Shown here one piece after another: positions 29,945 through 38,848 of a stretch of DNA of 64,000 nucleotides. Positions within the stretch are counted from its first letter, which is position 1. Each line of letters begins with the position of its first letter. The notes beneath the pieces were generated by a model that searched no databases, was not told the DNA's origin, and was given only the letters and a program-made list of their open reading frames with translations. Source of the DNA: Acinetobacter nosocomialis NIPH 2119 (GTDB taxonomy: Bacteria; Pseudomonadota; Gammaproteobacteria; Pseudomonadales; Moraxellaceae); NCBI RefSeq assembly GCF_000368085.1, contig NZ_KB849239.1:2161359-2225358 (forward strand), written 5' to 3'. A program made the translations under genes and the position numbers.

Positions 29945-32083
29945 TTACTCGTCGTCACCTTTTTTACCGCCAGCTTGGAATTTAGCAATGATGCCTTCAG
30001 CCACGTTACGTGGAGTTTCAGCATATTTAGCAAATTCCATTGAGTAAGTCGCACGACCTTGAGACATAGAACGCATTTGAGTCGCGTAACCAAACATCTC
30101 AGCAAGAGGAACTTCTGCTTTAATTGCTTTTGTTCCACCAGGAAGATCGTCCATACCTTGAACCATACCACGACGACGGTTTAAGTCACCCATGATATCG
30201 CCCATGTAGTCTTCTGGAGTTTCTACTTCAACTTTCATGATAGGTTCAAGAAGGATAGGATCCGCTTTCATGAAACCATCACGGAAGGCATAAGAACCAG
30301 CCATTTTGAACGATAATTCGTCAGAGTCGACATCGTGGTAAGAACCGTCGAAAAGAACAGCTTTAACGCCTACAACTGGGTAACCAGCCAAGACACCATT
30401 CTTCATACGTTCTTGAATACCTTTATCAACTGCACCGAAGAATTCTTTAGGTACTACACCACCAACAACTTCTTCAGCGAATTCGTATTCTTTACCAGCA
30501 GTTTCAACGTCAAGCGGTTCTAAACGAACATATACGTGACCGAACTTACCTTTACCACCTGTTTGACGTACGAATTTACCTTCTTGCTCAACAGTTTTCT
30601 TAATCGTTTCACGATAAGCAACCATTGGTTTACCGATATTCGCTTCAACACCGAATTCACGCTTCATACGGTCAACGATGATGTCAAGGTGAAGCTCACC
30701 CATACCAGCAATAATTGTTTGACCAGATTCTTCATCAGTACGAACACGGAACGATGGATCTTCTTTCGCCAAACGGCCTAAAGCGATAGACATTTTTTCT
30801 TGGTCTGCTTTAGTTTTTGGTTCTACAGCCAATGAAATTACTGGCTCTGGGAATTCCATACGCTCAAGAGTAATGATGTTTTTCTCATCACATAATGTAT
30901 CACCAGTTGTAACGTCTTTAAGACCTACACACGCTGCGATATCACCTGCACGGATTTCATCAAGATCTTGACGCTCGTTCGCGTGCATTTGCACGATACG
31001 ACCGATACGTTCACGCTTAGCTTTAACTGGGTTATAAACCGGATCACCTTGTTTAAGAACACCAGAGTAAACACGTACGAATGTTAAGTTACCTACGAAT
31101 TTGTCGTTCATGATTTTGAACGCAAGTGCAGAGAACGGAGCTTCGTCAGATGCTTCACGAGACGCTTTAGTTTCGTCTTTATCGTCAAGGATACCTTCGA
31201 TCGCTTTAACTTCTGTAGGTGATGGTAAGAATTCAATTACAGCGTCCAACATACGTTGAACACCTTTGTTTTTGAACGCAGAACCACAAAGCATTACTTG
31301 AATTTCAGAAGCTAATGTACGAGCACGTAAACCAGCGATGATGTCTTCTTTAGAAAGATCACCTTCTTCTAGGTACTTGTCCATTAATTCTTCAGAAGCT
31401 TCAGCAGCTGCTTCAACCATGTTAGTACGCCATTCTTGAGCAGTATCAACTAGGTCAGCAGGAATATCACCGTATTCAAACTTCATACCTTGAGAAGCTT
31501 CATCCCAGATGATTGCCTTCATTTCGATAAGGTCAACAACACCTTGGAATGTGTCTTCAGCACCGATTGGCACAACGATTGGCACAGGGTTACCGCCCAA
31601 ACGTGTTTTCATTTGTTCAACAACACGGAAGAAGTTTGCACCAGTACGGTCCATCTTGTTCACGAATGCTAAACGAGGCACTTTATATTTGTTTGCTTGA
31701 CGCCATACAGTTTCAGACTGAGGCTGTACACCACCAACTGCACAGTAAACCATGCACGCACCGTCAAGAACACGCATAGAACGTTCAACTTCAATTGTGA
31801 AGTCTACGTGTCCCGGTGTATCAATTACGTTGATACGGTGTTGTTGGAATTGGTTAGCCATACCAGACCAGAAACAAGTTGTAGCAGCAGAGGTAATTGT
31901 AATACCACGCTCTTGCTCTTGTTCCATCCAGTCCATTGTTGCTGCACCGTCGTGTACTTCACCAATTTTGTGAGATACACCTGTGTAGAACAAAATACGT
32001 TCAGTTGTAGTTGTTTTACCTGCGTCAATGTGCGCAGAGATACCGATGTTACGGTAACGAGTAATTGGGGTTTGGCGAGCCAT
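29945..32083 (-). CDS. fusA: Elongation factor G
   Basis: Translocation GTPase, also active with RRF in ribosome recycling. The product is 712 residues from [32 protein letters not shown] motifs are [30 protein letters not shown] and NKMDRTGA; domain IV includes [28 protein letters not shown]. The ATG at 32083 fits the family start; the longer open frame adds 15 residues of leader sequence. Third gene of the str operon, preceded by a spacer with a small ORF and a hairpin. Confidence 0.97.
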   Translation of the reverse strand: MARQTPITRYRNIGISAHIDAGKTTTTERILFYTGVSHKIGEVHDGAATMDWMEQEQERGITITSAATTCFWSGMANQFQQHRINVIDTPGHVDFTIEVERSMRVLDGACMVYCAVGGVQPQSETVWRQANKYKVPRLAFVNKMDRTGANFFRVVEQMKTRLGGNPVPIVVPIGAEDTFQGVVDLIEMKAIIWDEASQGMKFEYGDIPADLVDTAQEWRTNMVEAAAEASEELMDKYLEEGDLSKEDIIAGLRARTLASEIQVMLCGSAFKNKGVQRMLDAVIEFLPSPTEVKAIEGILDDKDETKASREASDEAPFSALAFKIMNDKFVGNLTFVRVYSGVLKQGDPVYNPVKAKRERIGRIVQMHANERQDLDEIRAGDIAACVGLKDVTTGDTLCDEKNIITLERMEFPEPVISLAVEPKTKADQEKMSIALGRLAKEDPSFRVRTDEESGQTIIAGMGELHLDIIVDRMKREFGVEANIGKPMVAYRETIKKTVEQEGKFVRQTGGKGKFGHVYVRLEPLDVETAGKEYEFAEEVVGGVVPKEFFGAVDKGIQERMKNGVLAGYPVVGVKAVLFDGSYHDVDSDELSFKMAGSYAFRDGFMKADPILLEPIMKVEVETPEDYMGDIMGDLNRRRGMVQGMDDLPGGTKAIKAEVPLAEMFGYATQMRSMSQGRATYSMEFAKYAETPRNVAEGIIAKFQAGGKKGDDE

Positions 32084-32119
32084 GATGTCTACATTCCTAA
32101 ATGTTATCTTTAAAACAGG

Positions 32120-32142
32120 GCGCATCAATTAAATTGATGCGC
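32120..32142 (-). other. Perfect palindromic hairpin in the fusA leader
   Basis: GCGCATCAATT and its exact complement flank one central base. It sits about 37 bases upstream of the fusA ATG and 22 bases after the small ORF stop. On the minus strand it is followed by CCCTGTTTT, so it is only weakly terminator-like. Confidence 0.6.
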
Positions 32143-32164
32143 ACGAATACTCAAACGGGGCAAC

Positions 32165-32227
32165 TTAAATACCCGCAAAGCCCCCACTTTGGTAGAGAGC
32201 AATGTTGAATCTAGCTACTGTATGCAT
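32165..32227 (-). CDS. Possible 20-residue leader peptide between rpsG and fusA
   Basis: ATG at 32227 with an excellent ribosome site (CAGGAG, seven-base spacing) and TAA at 32165, encoding MHTVARFNIALYQSGGFAGI. It begins 34 bases after the rpsG stop and ends 81 bases before the fusA start. No known family is recognised. The strong ribosome site, position within a highly expressed operon and downstream hairpin suggest a translated leader. Coding status is inferred only from the start signal and context; chance cannot be excluded at this length. Confidence 0.45.
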   Translation of the reverse strand: MHTVARFNIALYQSGGFAGI

Positions 32228-32261
32228 GAGTATTCTCCTGATTAGGGACTGTTTTATCCGC

Positions 32262-32732
32262 TTAGAAACGGTAGTGAGAGAAGGCTTTGTTAGCTTCTGC
32301 CATACGATGCACGTCTTCACGTTTTTTGATCGCGGCACCTTTGCCTTCAGCTGCATCAAGCAACTCGCCAGCAAGACGTAAAGCCATAGTTTTTTCAGAA
32401 CGCTTAGCAGCAGCATCTACTAACCAACGCATTGCTAAGGCAGTACGACGGGATGGGCGTACTTCCATAGGTACTTGATAAGTAGCACCACCAACACGGC
32501 GTGCTTTTACTTCGACCATAGGACGAACTTTCTCAAGAGTAGTCTCGAAAAATTCAACTGGGTCTACTTTGTTTTTTTCTTGAACGCGTTCTAAAGCACC
32601 GTAAACGATACTTTCAGCAATAGATTTTTTACCATCTTGCATTACGTGGTTCATGAATTTAGCGATTGTTTGGCTGCTAAATTTTGGATCTGGAAGGATC
32701 TCACGAGCAGCGACTACGCGACGTCTTGGCAT
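32262..32732 (-). CDS. rpsG: 30S ribosomal protein S7
   Basis: Primary binding protein of the 16S rRNA 3' major domain. The 156-residue protein begins [47 protein letters not shown] and includes the conserved [28 protein letters not shown] block and the C-terminal [20 protein letters not shown]. In E. coli S7 represses the str operon by binding the rpsL-rpsG spacer; whether the 159-base spacer here does the same is not shown. Second gene of the operon. Confidence 0.98.
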
Positions 32733-32891
32733 TTTAATACACCTAATAATATGACACTTCAGGATAATCCAGCAGTTTGTACAAGTGTCATGTACACGAC
32801 GCTGGCCTTACTATACGTCGCTTGAATTACAAATCTATGAAGAATTCAAACAAGCGAAACGCTAAAGGGCTTTTGGACTAGTTTCCTAGAA

Positions 32892-33266
32892 TTACTTCTT
32901 AGGACGCTTAGTACCGTATTTAGAACGTGATTGATTACGATCTTTAACGCCGGCACAGTCTAAAGAACCACGAACGGTATGGTAACGTACACCTGGTAAG
33001 TCTTTAACACGACCACCACGGATAAGAACAACACTGTGCTCTTGTAAGTTATGACCTTCACCACCGATGTAGCTAGATACTTCAAAACCTGAAGTCAAGC
33101 GAACACGGCAAACCTTACGCATAGCTGAGTTAGGTTTTTTAGGTGTAGTTGTATAAACACGTGTACAAACACCACGACGTTGTGGACAAGCCTTCAACGC
33201 AGGAACTTTGGATTTTTCAACCAAAGTCGTACGACCCTTACGGATCAACTGATTCGTTGTTGCCAT
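32892..33266 (-). CDS. rpsL: 30S ribosomal protein S12
   Basis: Decoding-centre protein of 124 residues, first gene of the str operon. It contains [22 protein letters not shown] and [18 protein letters not shown]. Lys43 and Lys88, the positions where substitutions commonly confer streptomycin resistance, are both lysine, so this copy is the sensitive type. A GGGAG ribosome site precedes the ATG. Confidence 0.98.
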   Translation of the reverse strand: MATTNQLIRKGRTTLVEKSKVPALKACPQRRGVCTRVYTTTPKKPNSAMRKVCRVRLTSGFEVSSYIGGEGHNLQEHSVVLIRGGRVKDLPGVRYHTVRGSLDCAGVKDRNQSRSKYGTKRPKK

Positions 33267-33328
33267 ATGGCAATTCTCCCGTTATTAAAAAACCTTAAAA
33301 AGAAAATACCTCTTTTTAAGGGCACATA

Positions 33329-33357
33329 ATTGTAAGCCAAGATGCAAAAATGGTCAA
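33329..33357 (-). promoter_or_regulatory. Strong sigma-70 promoter of the str operon (rpsL)
   Basis: Minus strand -35 TTGACC, 17-base spacer, -10 TACAAT, about 63 bases before the rpsL ATG. Near-consensus in both hexamers and exact optimal spacing. Confidence 0.8.
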
Positions 33358-33386
33358 CATGGCAATACTTACCAAATGTTGACCAT
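33350..33386 (-). terminator. Perfect inverted repeat, probable terminator of the EcsC-family gene
   Basis: Arms ATGGTCAACAT (33350-33360) and ATGTTGACCAT (33376-33386), 11 bp perfect, 15-base loop, followed on the minus strand by four T residues. The downstream arm contains the rpsL -35 hexamer. Confidence 0.6.
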
Positions 33387-33466
33387 ATCAATGTTTGACA
33401 GGATGATTTACAAATTTAAATAAGGCTGAAACTTAATTTTCAAACCCTGTCTTTGTAATTGTATTG

Positions 33467-34783
33467 TTAAGAGTACTTTTGATCCTCTACAACCTCATCA
33501 TTTTCAATTTCTAGTGCTGGTTTTTGTTCACTGTGTTCATGCTCAACCACATGTTTTTCTGCAAGCTGCTCAATACCGTTATGAACATTTTCTTGCACTT
33601 TTTGTTCACTTTTTTCAGAAGTATTGGATTTGACTACAACAGATACTTTTGAAATTACATCATGATTTTCAATTTTATGATGTTGTGCTGCATGTACACT
33701 GCCATTTTCTCCAACATTTAAAAGACGTGGACTTGCCTTTTGAATAAGAGTTACTGCAGCATAGTAAGCTTGTAATGGTGATAAATGCTCACTTGGGTGT
33801 TCATTTAAATAATGTCGTGCTGCACCAAAAATAGCTTGTGCTTTATGGCCTACATCTTCTTGTAACTTCCAGCTATAAACAGCACTAAGTACTGCACCAG
33901 CAACTGGAGTAAACTTGCCAACCGCAGCAAGTTGAGGAACTTTATTTAACCAGCTCCATTTGAACTCACCATTTTCATCGACTAACCAGCTTTTTAAGGT
34001 CTCAATATCATTTGAAGACCCAAGTACTTGCTGAAACTGTTGAATGTCTTGTGTCTCTAACATATTACGTAAAGCTTTAAGTGCTAAAAGCACTGTCTGC
34101 TTCTCTGCAATCAGGCTAATATCAACTTCTTTAAAAATAAATTCAACGACATCTTGATCAGTGGCTTCAGTCAAATCAAAACCGTGTGATCGTCCTGTTT
34201 GATAAATTGTTCTTAAAACCAATACTAAAGAAACTGGAATATCTACGGCTGCACCGACCATACCCGATACACCCGTAATTGCACCTTGAATACTTGCAAT
34301 TAGTTTATTTTGTTCAATTAAAGCCTGACTTAAACGTTGTGAACGTGAAGTATCTTTAGTCAGCTCAAATAGGTCTTTTGCTCCTGCCTCTTCTAAGATT
34401 TTTTCAGTCAGCGTACTTTTTGAACTAAAGTCATTCAGCCAATCAAATAAATAGCTAGATATTTTTTCATTCCAGTCAGGTGAAATAAATGTCGCAATAC
34501 CATTGACCTTTCTAAAATGACGACCAAACACCTGACGCGTAACTTTAGGTAAATGTTCACGTAACATTTGTTGTGGACTTTCATACTGTTCCACTTCAAA
34601 CGGACTTTTACTTCTAGCATTACCTTCTACTGTTTTACCACTTGCAAGTGGCTCAGCCAACTTACTAACCTCACCTATTTGGCTTTGCTGCAAGATGTTT
34701 AAACCAGTAGAACTGAGCTTTTTAGCCACTCCGAAGACCTGAGAAAACAAATTGTCAGATTGATTATTATTAAATTTTGTCAT
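33467..34783 (-). CDS. EcsC family protein
   Basis: Protein of 438 residues with an EcsC-like core at about 150-330: GAITGVSGMVGAAVDIPVSLVLVLRTIYQTGRSHGFDL and the helical WSWLNKVPQLAAVGKFTPVAGAVLSAVYSWKLQEDVGHKAQAIFGAARHYL. Both blocks have small-residue, amphipathic helices. The N-terminal 60 residues and the C-terminal tail (rich in Glu, His and Lys) are low complexity. The biochemical role of EcsC proteins is unknown; in Bacillus the name comes from the ecsABC transporter operon, absent here. It lies upstream of rpsL on the same strand, with its terminator overlapping that promoter. Confidence 0.72.
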   Translation of the reverse strand: MTKFNNNQSDNLFSQVFGVAKKLSSTGLNILQQSQIGEVSKLAEPLASGKTVEGNARSKSPFEVEQYESPQQMLREHLPKVTRQVFGRHFRKVNGIATFISPDWNEKISSYLFDWLNDFSSKSTLTEKILEEAGAKDLFELTKDTSRSQRLSQALIEQNKLIASIQGAITGVSGMVGAAVDIPVSLVLVLRTIYQTGRSHGFDLTEATDQDVVEFIFKEVDISLIAEKQTVLLALKALRNMLETQDIQQFQQVLGSSNDIETLKSWLVDENGEFKWSWLNKVPQLAAVGKFTPVAGAVLSAVYSWKLQEDVGHKAQAIFGAARHYLNEHPSEHLSPLQAYYAAVTLIQKASPRLLNVGENGSVHAAQHHKIENHDVISKVSVVVKSNTSEKSEQKVQENVHNGIEQLAEKHVVEHEHSEQKPALEIENDEVVEDQKYS

Positions 34784-35079
34784 CCAGTACCTCGATTTTT
34801 TAATTTATCTAATTAGAGATAAATACTAGGTGGAATGTGGATTTATCTCAACTTGAATGTGTGTATTTTAGTTAACCCTAAATGCAACATACTGTGTATT
34901 TGGTTATTTTTTTTAAATGCAAAATTGACATAAAGATTTGCCATAAGAAATAAAAAACCTTTCTGCTATCATGGTAACAACGAAAACATATGTCTAATGT
35001 TCTTACAGCTATATTCTCCTATCATTTAATAGCTGCTCATGTTCATAGACTTTAAATATCACCATAAAGGGACCTGTAG

Positions 35080-36309
35080 ATGAAACGTGTTGTAATCACT
35101 GGTATGGGTATTAACTCATGTATCGGTAACTCTTTAGAAGCAGTTACTCATTCACTTCAAAATGGAATCTCCGGGACACGTTTTAACCCAACTTATGCTG
35201 AGCTCAATTTTAAGAGTCATGTCAGCGCTGCTGCAGAACAAGATTTTGACAATATTGATCGTAAATTAAAACGATTCATGGGCGTATGTGCAATGTACGC
35301 TTATAACTCTGCTGTTGCCGCTGTTGAACATGCTGGCTTAAAAGCAGAAGATTTAGCAGATAATCCACGTTATGGTATTGCTGGCGGTTCAGGTGGTGGT
35401 TCAACTGCTTCTGTTGTAGAAATGACTGAGCTTTTAGAAACTAAAGGTGCTCGTAAAGTTGGTCCTTTCTTCGTGCCACGTAACATGACAAACACAATTA
35501 CTGCAAACGTGGGTGTTGCATTTAAACTTCAAGGTATTGCTCACTCAATCGCAAGTGCTTGTGCAACTTCTGCAGATGCAATTGGTTATGCATATAACCT
35601 TATTCAACTTGGTAAACAAGACCTTATGCTTGCTGGTGGTGGTGAAGAAGATCACTGGTCTCAAAGCTTATTGTTTGATGCTATGGGTGCTTTATGTTCT
35701 AAATACAACGACACACCTGAAACAGCATCTCGTCCATATTCAAAAGACCGTGACGGTTTCGTTATTGCTGGTGGTGGCGGTTTCGTTGTTCTTGAATCTC
35801 TTGAACATGCTCAAGCACGTGGTGCAAAAATTCTTGCTGAAGTTGTTGCTTATGCTGCGAACAGTGACGGTGCAGACATGGTTGCTCCAAGCGGTGAAGG
35901 TGCGACTCGTTGTATCTTGATGGCTCTTGAAGAAGCAAAACAACACGGCGTAGAAAAAATTGACTATGTAAATACCCATGGTACTTCTACACCAGCTGGT
36001 GATGTTACTGAACTTAAAGCAATGGAACGTGCTTTTGGTGAAGGTAAAGTTCCACCTTTAAGCTCAACTAAATCTATGACTGGTCATAGCTTGGGTGCTG
36101 CTGGTGTTCATGAAGCAATTTACTCTGTATTAATGCTTCAAAATGACTTTATTGCTCCAAACATTAACGTGACTGAACTTGATGATGGCACTGAAGGTTT
36201 TGATATTGTGCTTGAAAAACGTGATGCAAAATTGAATACTGTAATGAGTAACAGTTTTGGCTTTGGCGGTGTAAACGCTTGCCTAATTTTCAAGAAGTGG
36301 GATGCATAA
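35080..36309 (+). CDS. fabB: Beta-ketoacyl-ACP synthase I
   Basis: Condensing enzyme of fatty-acid elongation, needed for unsaturated acyl chains. The 409-residue thiolase-fold protein has the nucleophile Cys161 in IASACATSADAIG, the two histidines in VNTHGTSTPAGD and SMTGHSLGAAGVHEAIY, and the C-terminal NSFGFGGVNACLIF. FabB rather than FabF is supported by MKRVVITGMGINSCIGNSLEAVTHSLQNGISGTRFNP and overall length. GGGACC lies before the ATG. hemJ follows 18 bases later and is likely cotranscribed. Confidence 0.93.
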   Translation: MKRVVITGMGINSCIGNSLEAVTHSLQNGISGTRFNPTYAELNFKSHVSAAAEQDFDNIDRKLKRFMGVCAMYAYNSAVAAVEHAGLKAEDLADNPRYGIAGGSGGGSTASVVEMTELLETKGARKVGPFFVPRNMTNTITANVGVAFKLQGIAHSIASACATSADAIGYAYNLIQLGKQDLMLAGGGEEDHWSQSLLFDAMGALCSKYNDTPETASRPYSKDRDGFVIAGGGGFVVLESLEHAQARGAKILAEVVAYAANSDGADMVAPSGEGATRCILMALEEAKQHGVEKIDYVNTHGTSTPAGDVTELKAMERAFGEGKVPPLSSTKSMTGHSLGAAGVHEAIYSVLMLQNDFIAPNINVTELDDGTEGFDIVLEKRDAKLNTVMSNSFGFGGVNACLIFKKWDA

Positions 36310-36327
36310 TCCCACCTAGGATTAACG

Positions 36328-36780
36328 ATGGATGCACCTTCTGATGCTTTTTTGTGGGTAAAAGCATTACATATTATTGCTGTGGTTTGTTGGTTCGCTG
36401 CTTTGTTCTACTTACCACGTCTTTATGTTTACCATGCAATGAGTGAGGATGCGGCAAGTCATCAACGCTTTGAAGTGATGGAACGTAAGTTGTATCGAGG
36501 TATTATGTGGCCATCTATGATTGCCACATTAATTACCGCCCATTTTCTTGTAGACTGGGGCGATGCAACTCGACATTACCATGAAGCCACATGGTTCTAT
36601 TTAAAAGTTGGATTAGTGGCTTTATTAGTGATTTATCATTTAGTTTGTGGTTACTATCGCAAAAAGCTTATTGGAAATGCTCACTATAAATCACATAAGT
36701 TCTGGCGTTTTTTCAATGAAATGCCAACCTTAATTTTATTTGCTGTTGTGATTTTAGTTGTCGTAAAACCTCAGTTTTAA
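36328..36780 (+). CDS. hemJ: Protoporphyrinogen IX oxidase HemJ
   Basis: Heme-pathway enzyme oxidising protoporphyrinogen IX to protoporphyrin IX; this type replaces HemG/HemY in many bacteria, including Acinetobacter. The 150-residue membrane protein has four predicted helices, with the conserved N-terminal WVKALHIIAVVCWFAALFYLPRLYVYHA, where the histidine is important for activity, and RGIMWPSMIATLITAHFL. It follows fabB closely. The coding end overlaps its own terminator hairpin. hemA lies separately at 59.4 kb. Confidence 0.92.
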   Translation: MDAPSDAFLWVKALHIIAVVCWFAALFYLPRLYVYHAMSEDAASHQRFEVMERKLYRGIMWPSMIATLITAHFLVDWGDATRHYHEATWFYLKVGLVALLVIYHLVCGYYRKKLIGNAHYKSHKFWRFFNEMPTLILFAVVILVVVKPQF

Positions 36781-36793
36781 CTGGGGTTTTTTA
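36765..36793 (+). terminator. fabB-hemJ terminator overlapping the hemJ stop
   Basis: AAAACCTCAGT, TTTA loop, ACTGGGGTTTTTT. The loop contains part of the TAA stop at 36778-36780. Confidence 0.85.
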
Positions 36794-36951
36794 TTATCTA
36801 AGATTTTTAACTGAATTCTTTTATTCATTTCACTGGCTTAACCTATTCATAATTTATTTTTCCGAGCAAAAGACTTTTACAGCAATCTTGATACATTCTT
36901 ATAAAAACACCTCATCTATTTTATAAATTCAATAAACAGTAAGGATAAAGC

Positions 36952-37812
36952 ATGAAAAGTCTGGCTTTTATTCATCGTAACGATACTCGTTTTGCAGTCG
37001 GCGATTTTTATCCAGTTCTTTCTGTTTTTTCCTACCATGAGTTAGGTAATACACTCTCCCCCTTTTTACTACTCGACCATTTAGGCCCCGGAAAAATTGC
37101 ACCGTCTATAAAACGTAGAGGAGTCAATGATCATCCCCATCGTGGGTTCGAAACGGTAACACTTGTTTATGCAGGTGAACTCGAACACAAAGATTCATCT
37201 GGCGGAGGTGGGTCTATAAGTGCTGGCGATGTGCAATGGATGACAGCAGGCGCTGGTGTAATTCATCGGGAATTGTTTAGTGAAGAATTTTCTAAATCTG
37301 GCGGTGCTTTTGAAATGATCCAGCTTTGGGTCAATTTACCAGTAGCAGATAAAATGAATTCTCCACACTATCAAAGTTTAAAGAAAGCTGAAATACCAGT
37401 GGTAAAACTGGAAAATGAGGCTGGATTTGTACGTATTATTGCCGGGCGGTTTAATCATGTTATAGGACCCGCGCTTACTCACACACCTATTACCTTATTA
37501 GATGTAGAGCTCCGCGCAGGTCAGCAAGCCATTTTCCCTGCTCAATCTGGTGAAACAGCTTTAGTTTATTTACGTTCAGGCCGAGTACAATTTCAAAAAG
37601 ATGAAGAAGTCCTAGAGGAACAAGGTTTAGCAGTGATGTCAAACCAAGGAGAGCATTTCTCTATTACGGCTTTACAAAGTTGTAAGTTACTTATTTTGAC
37701 AGGACAACCCATTACAGAACCGATTAATGGTCATGGTCCATTTGTAATGAATACTTATGATGAGATTTTACAAGCCTATGATGATATTAAAAATGGAAGA
37801 TTTGCCAAGTAA
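36952..37812 (+). CDS. Pirin family protein
   Basis: Cupin-fold protein of 286 residues. The metal-binding pattern is present: NDHPHRGFETVT (two His) and AGAGVIHRE (His and Glu). The pirin signature continues with GELEHKDSSGGGGSISAGDVQWMTAG, and a second cupin half runs from about 170 to 286. Some pirins show quercetinase activity, others act as redox cofactors of transcription; the function here is not assigned. AAGGAT precedes the ATG. No operon partner. Confidence 0.9.
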   Translation: MKSLAFIHRNDTRFAVGDFYPVLSVFSYHELGNTLSPFLLLDHLGPGKIAPSIKRRGVNDHPHRGFETVTLVYAGELEHKDSSGGGGSISAGDVQWMTAGAGVIHRELFSEEFSKSGGAFEMIQLWVNLPVADKMNSPHYQSLKKAEIPVVKLENEAGFVRIIAGRFNHVIGPALTHTPITLLDVELRAGQQAIFPAQSGETALVYLRSGRVQFQKDEEVLEEQGLAVMSNQGEHFSITALQSCKLLILTGQPITEPINGHGPFVMNTYDEILQAYDDIKNGRFAK

Positions 37813-37902
37813 AACAGCCTAACTACCGCATGCGAAACAAATGACAGTTATTTGCGTCTGTCTTTCAACATAGTTGATGTATGTTATGCTACAAATTAAC
37901 AG

Positions 37903-38463
37903 ATGAACTTATTTACTAGCAAAACTATGTTCACTCTCAACGCTTTTAAACTTGTCACATATCGACAATTTATTATTTTCACCCTTTTCATTTTTCGTCA
38001 CTTAAAAAGCTATCCGATTCGATTTCTTACACCAGAAGAAAAAGCTTTAGCGCAAAAGGTTTTTGGAGATTTTTTAGATTGTGACCGCCCTAAAATTATT
38101 GCTACTCGTTACTTACCTTGGCAAGCCCATGGAATTTTGATGGCTCCAAATGGAAATATTTATGTCAATCTTTCTGACTACAGTAGTAATTACGCGCTAG
38201 AGTCTAAATTCATACAAGGCATTTTTATTCATGAGTTGGCTCATGTCATGCAATACCAACGAGGTATTCATGTACTACTAAAAGGCGCTTTACTACAAAC
38301 GGCCTACTATCTGAGTTTTAAATATTACAACCCATATAAATACACTTACCATCCTCAGAAAGCTTTTAGCTCTTACAATATTGAGCAGCAAGGAGAAATT
38401 GCTAGAGATATCTGTTCAGGTAAGCTACCAAATATTATTTGTTCACCTCACTTTGATTTGTAA
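37903..38463 (+). CDS. Orphan HExxH protein resembling 'vgr-related'/eCIS-core-like metallopeptidase
   Basis: Protein of 186 residues with the zinc motif HELAH (H110, E111, H114), preceded by PEEKALAQKVFGDFLDCDRPKI, ILMAPNGNIYVNLSDYS and FIQGIFIHELAHVMQYQRG. This order (short helix, fold strand with MAPNGxIYxxxxxY, then HELxHVxQ) matches small 'vgr-related' proteins and the DUF4157/eCIS-core pattern. A later EQQGEIARD could give a third ligand. N-terminal residues 18-34 are hydrophobic. No type VI or contractile-injection genes are nearby. Start uncertain: neither ATG at 37903 nor 37927 has a ribosome site. Protease activity is inferred. Confidence 0.6.
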   Translation: MNLFTSKTMFTLNAFKLVTYRQFIIFTLFIFRHLKSYPIRFLTPEEKALAQKVFGDFLDCDRPKIIATRYLPWQAHGILMAPNGNIYVNLSDYSSNYALESKFIQGIFIHELAHVMQYQRGIHVLLKGALLQTAYYLSFKYYNPYKYTYHPQKAFSSYNIEQQGEIARDICSGKLPNIICSPHFDL

Positions 38464-38848
38464 CTAAATAATCAAGATCGTCTTCAACGTAACTTTTTTG
38501 CTAACTTATAATCAGAAAATTTATAAACAAAAAAATATGAAAATAAAGTTGAGATCTGAGTTTATTAATGTCAAATTATTGAAAATAAGTATAAAAACTT
38601 ATTCCAAAATTTGGAGTGTTAAGGCAGTATACAAACAATAAAAATAATGAAGCTTGTTTCTATTGTATACAGAAAATCTCGTTATTTTTACGCAGAAAAT
38701 ATGTGATTGGTATATATTATTGATCTTGACATTTTTGTTTACTATTTTACTTGTTTATTATCGTGCTATACACATCGTTGAAAAATTATATTCATAAAAA
38801 TCAACACTATGTGTATTTATATTCGTTATGATCTAGGATTAGGTTTGA
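38464..38848. other. AT-rich intergenic region before nadE with several inverted repeats
   Basis: No ORF or RNA gene found over 385 bases. It holds GTATACAA (38627-38634) facing TTGTATAC (38663-38670), a small AATAAGT/ACTTATT hairpin near 38584-38602, and a longer imperfect repeat at 38768-38781/38801-38816 close to the nadE start. It probably carries the nadE promoter and operators. Confidence 0.5.

Noticed and set aside
31697..32113. 138-codon ORF antisense to fusA, with several others at 31490-31779
   Set aside because: Shadow frames of a strongly biased ribosomal gene; no ribosome site and low-complexity Thr/Cys/Asn composition.
34921..34975. TTGACA upstream of fabB
   Set aside because: The paired -10 position is poor (AAATAA); a possible extended -10 further on has no fitting -35. 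Left unannotated.
35513..35920. 135-codon ORF in another frame of fabB
   Set aside because: Leu/Val-rich shadow of fabB codon bias without start signal.
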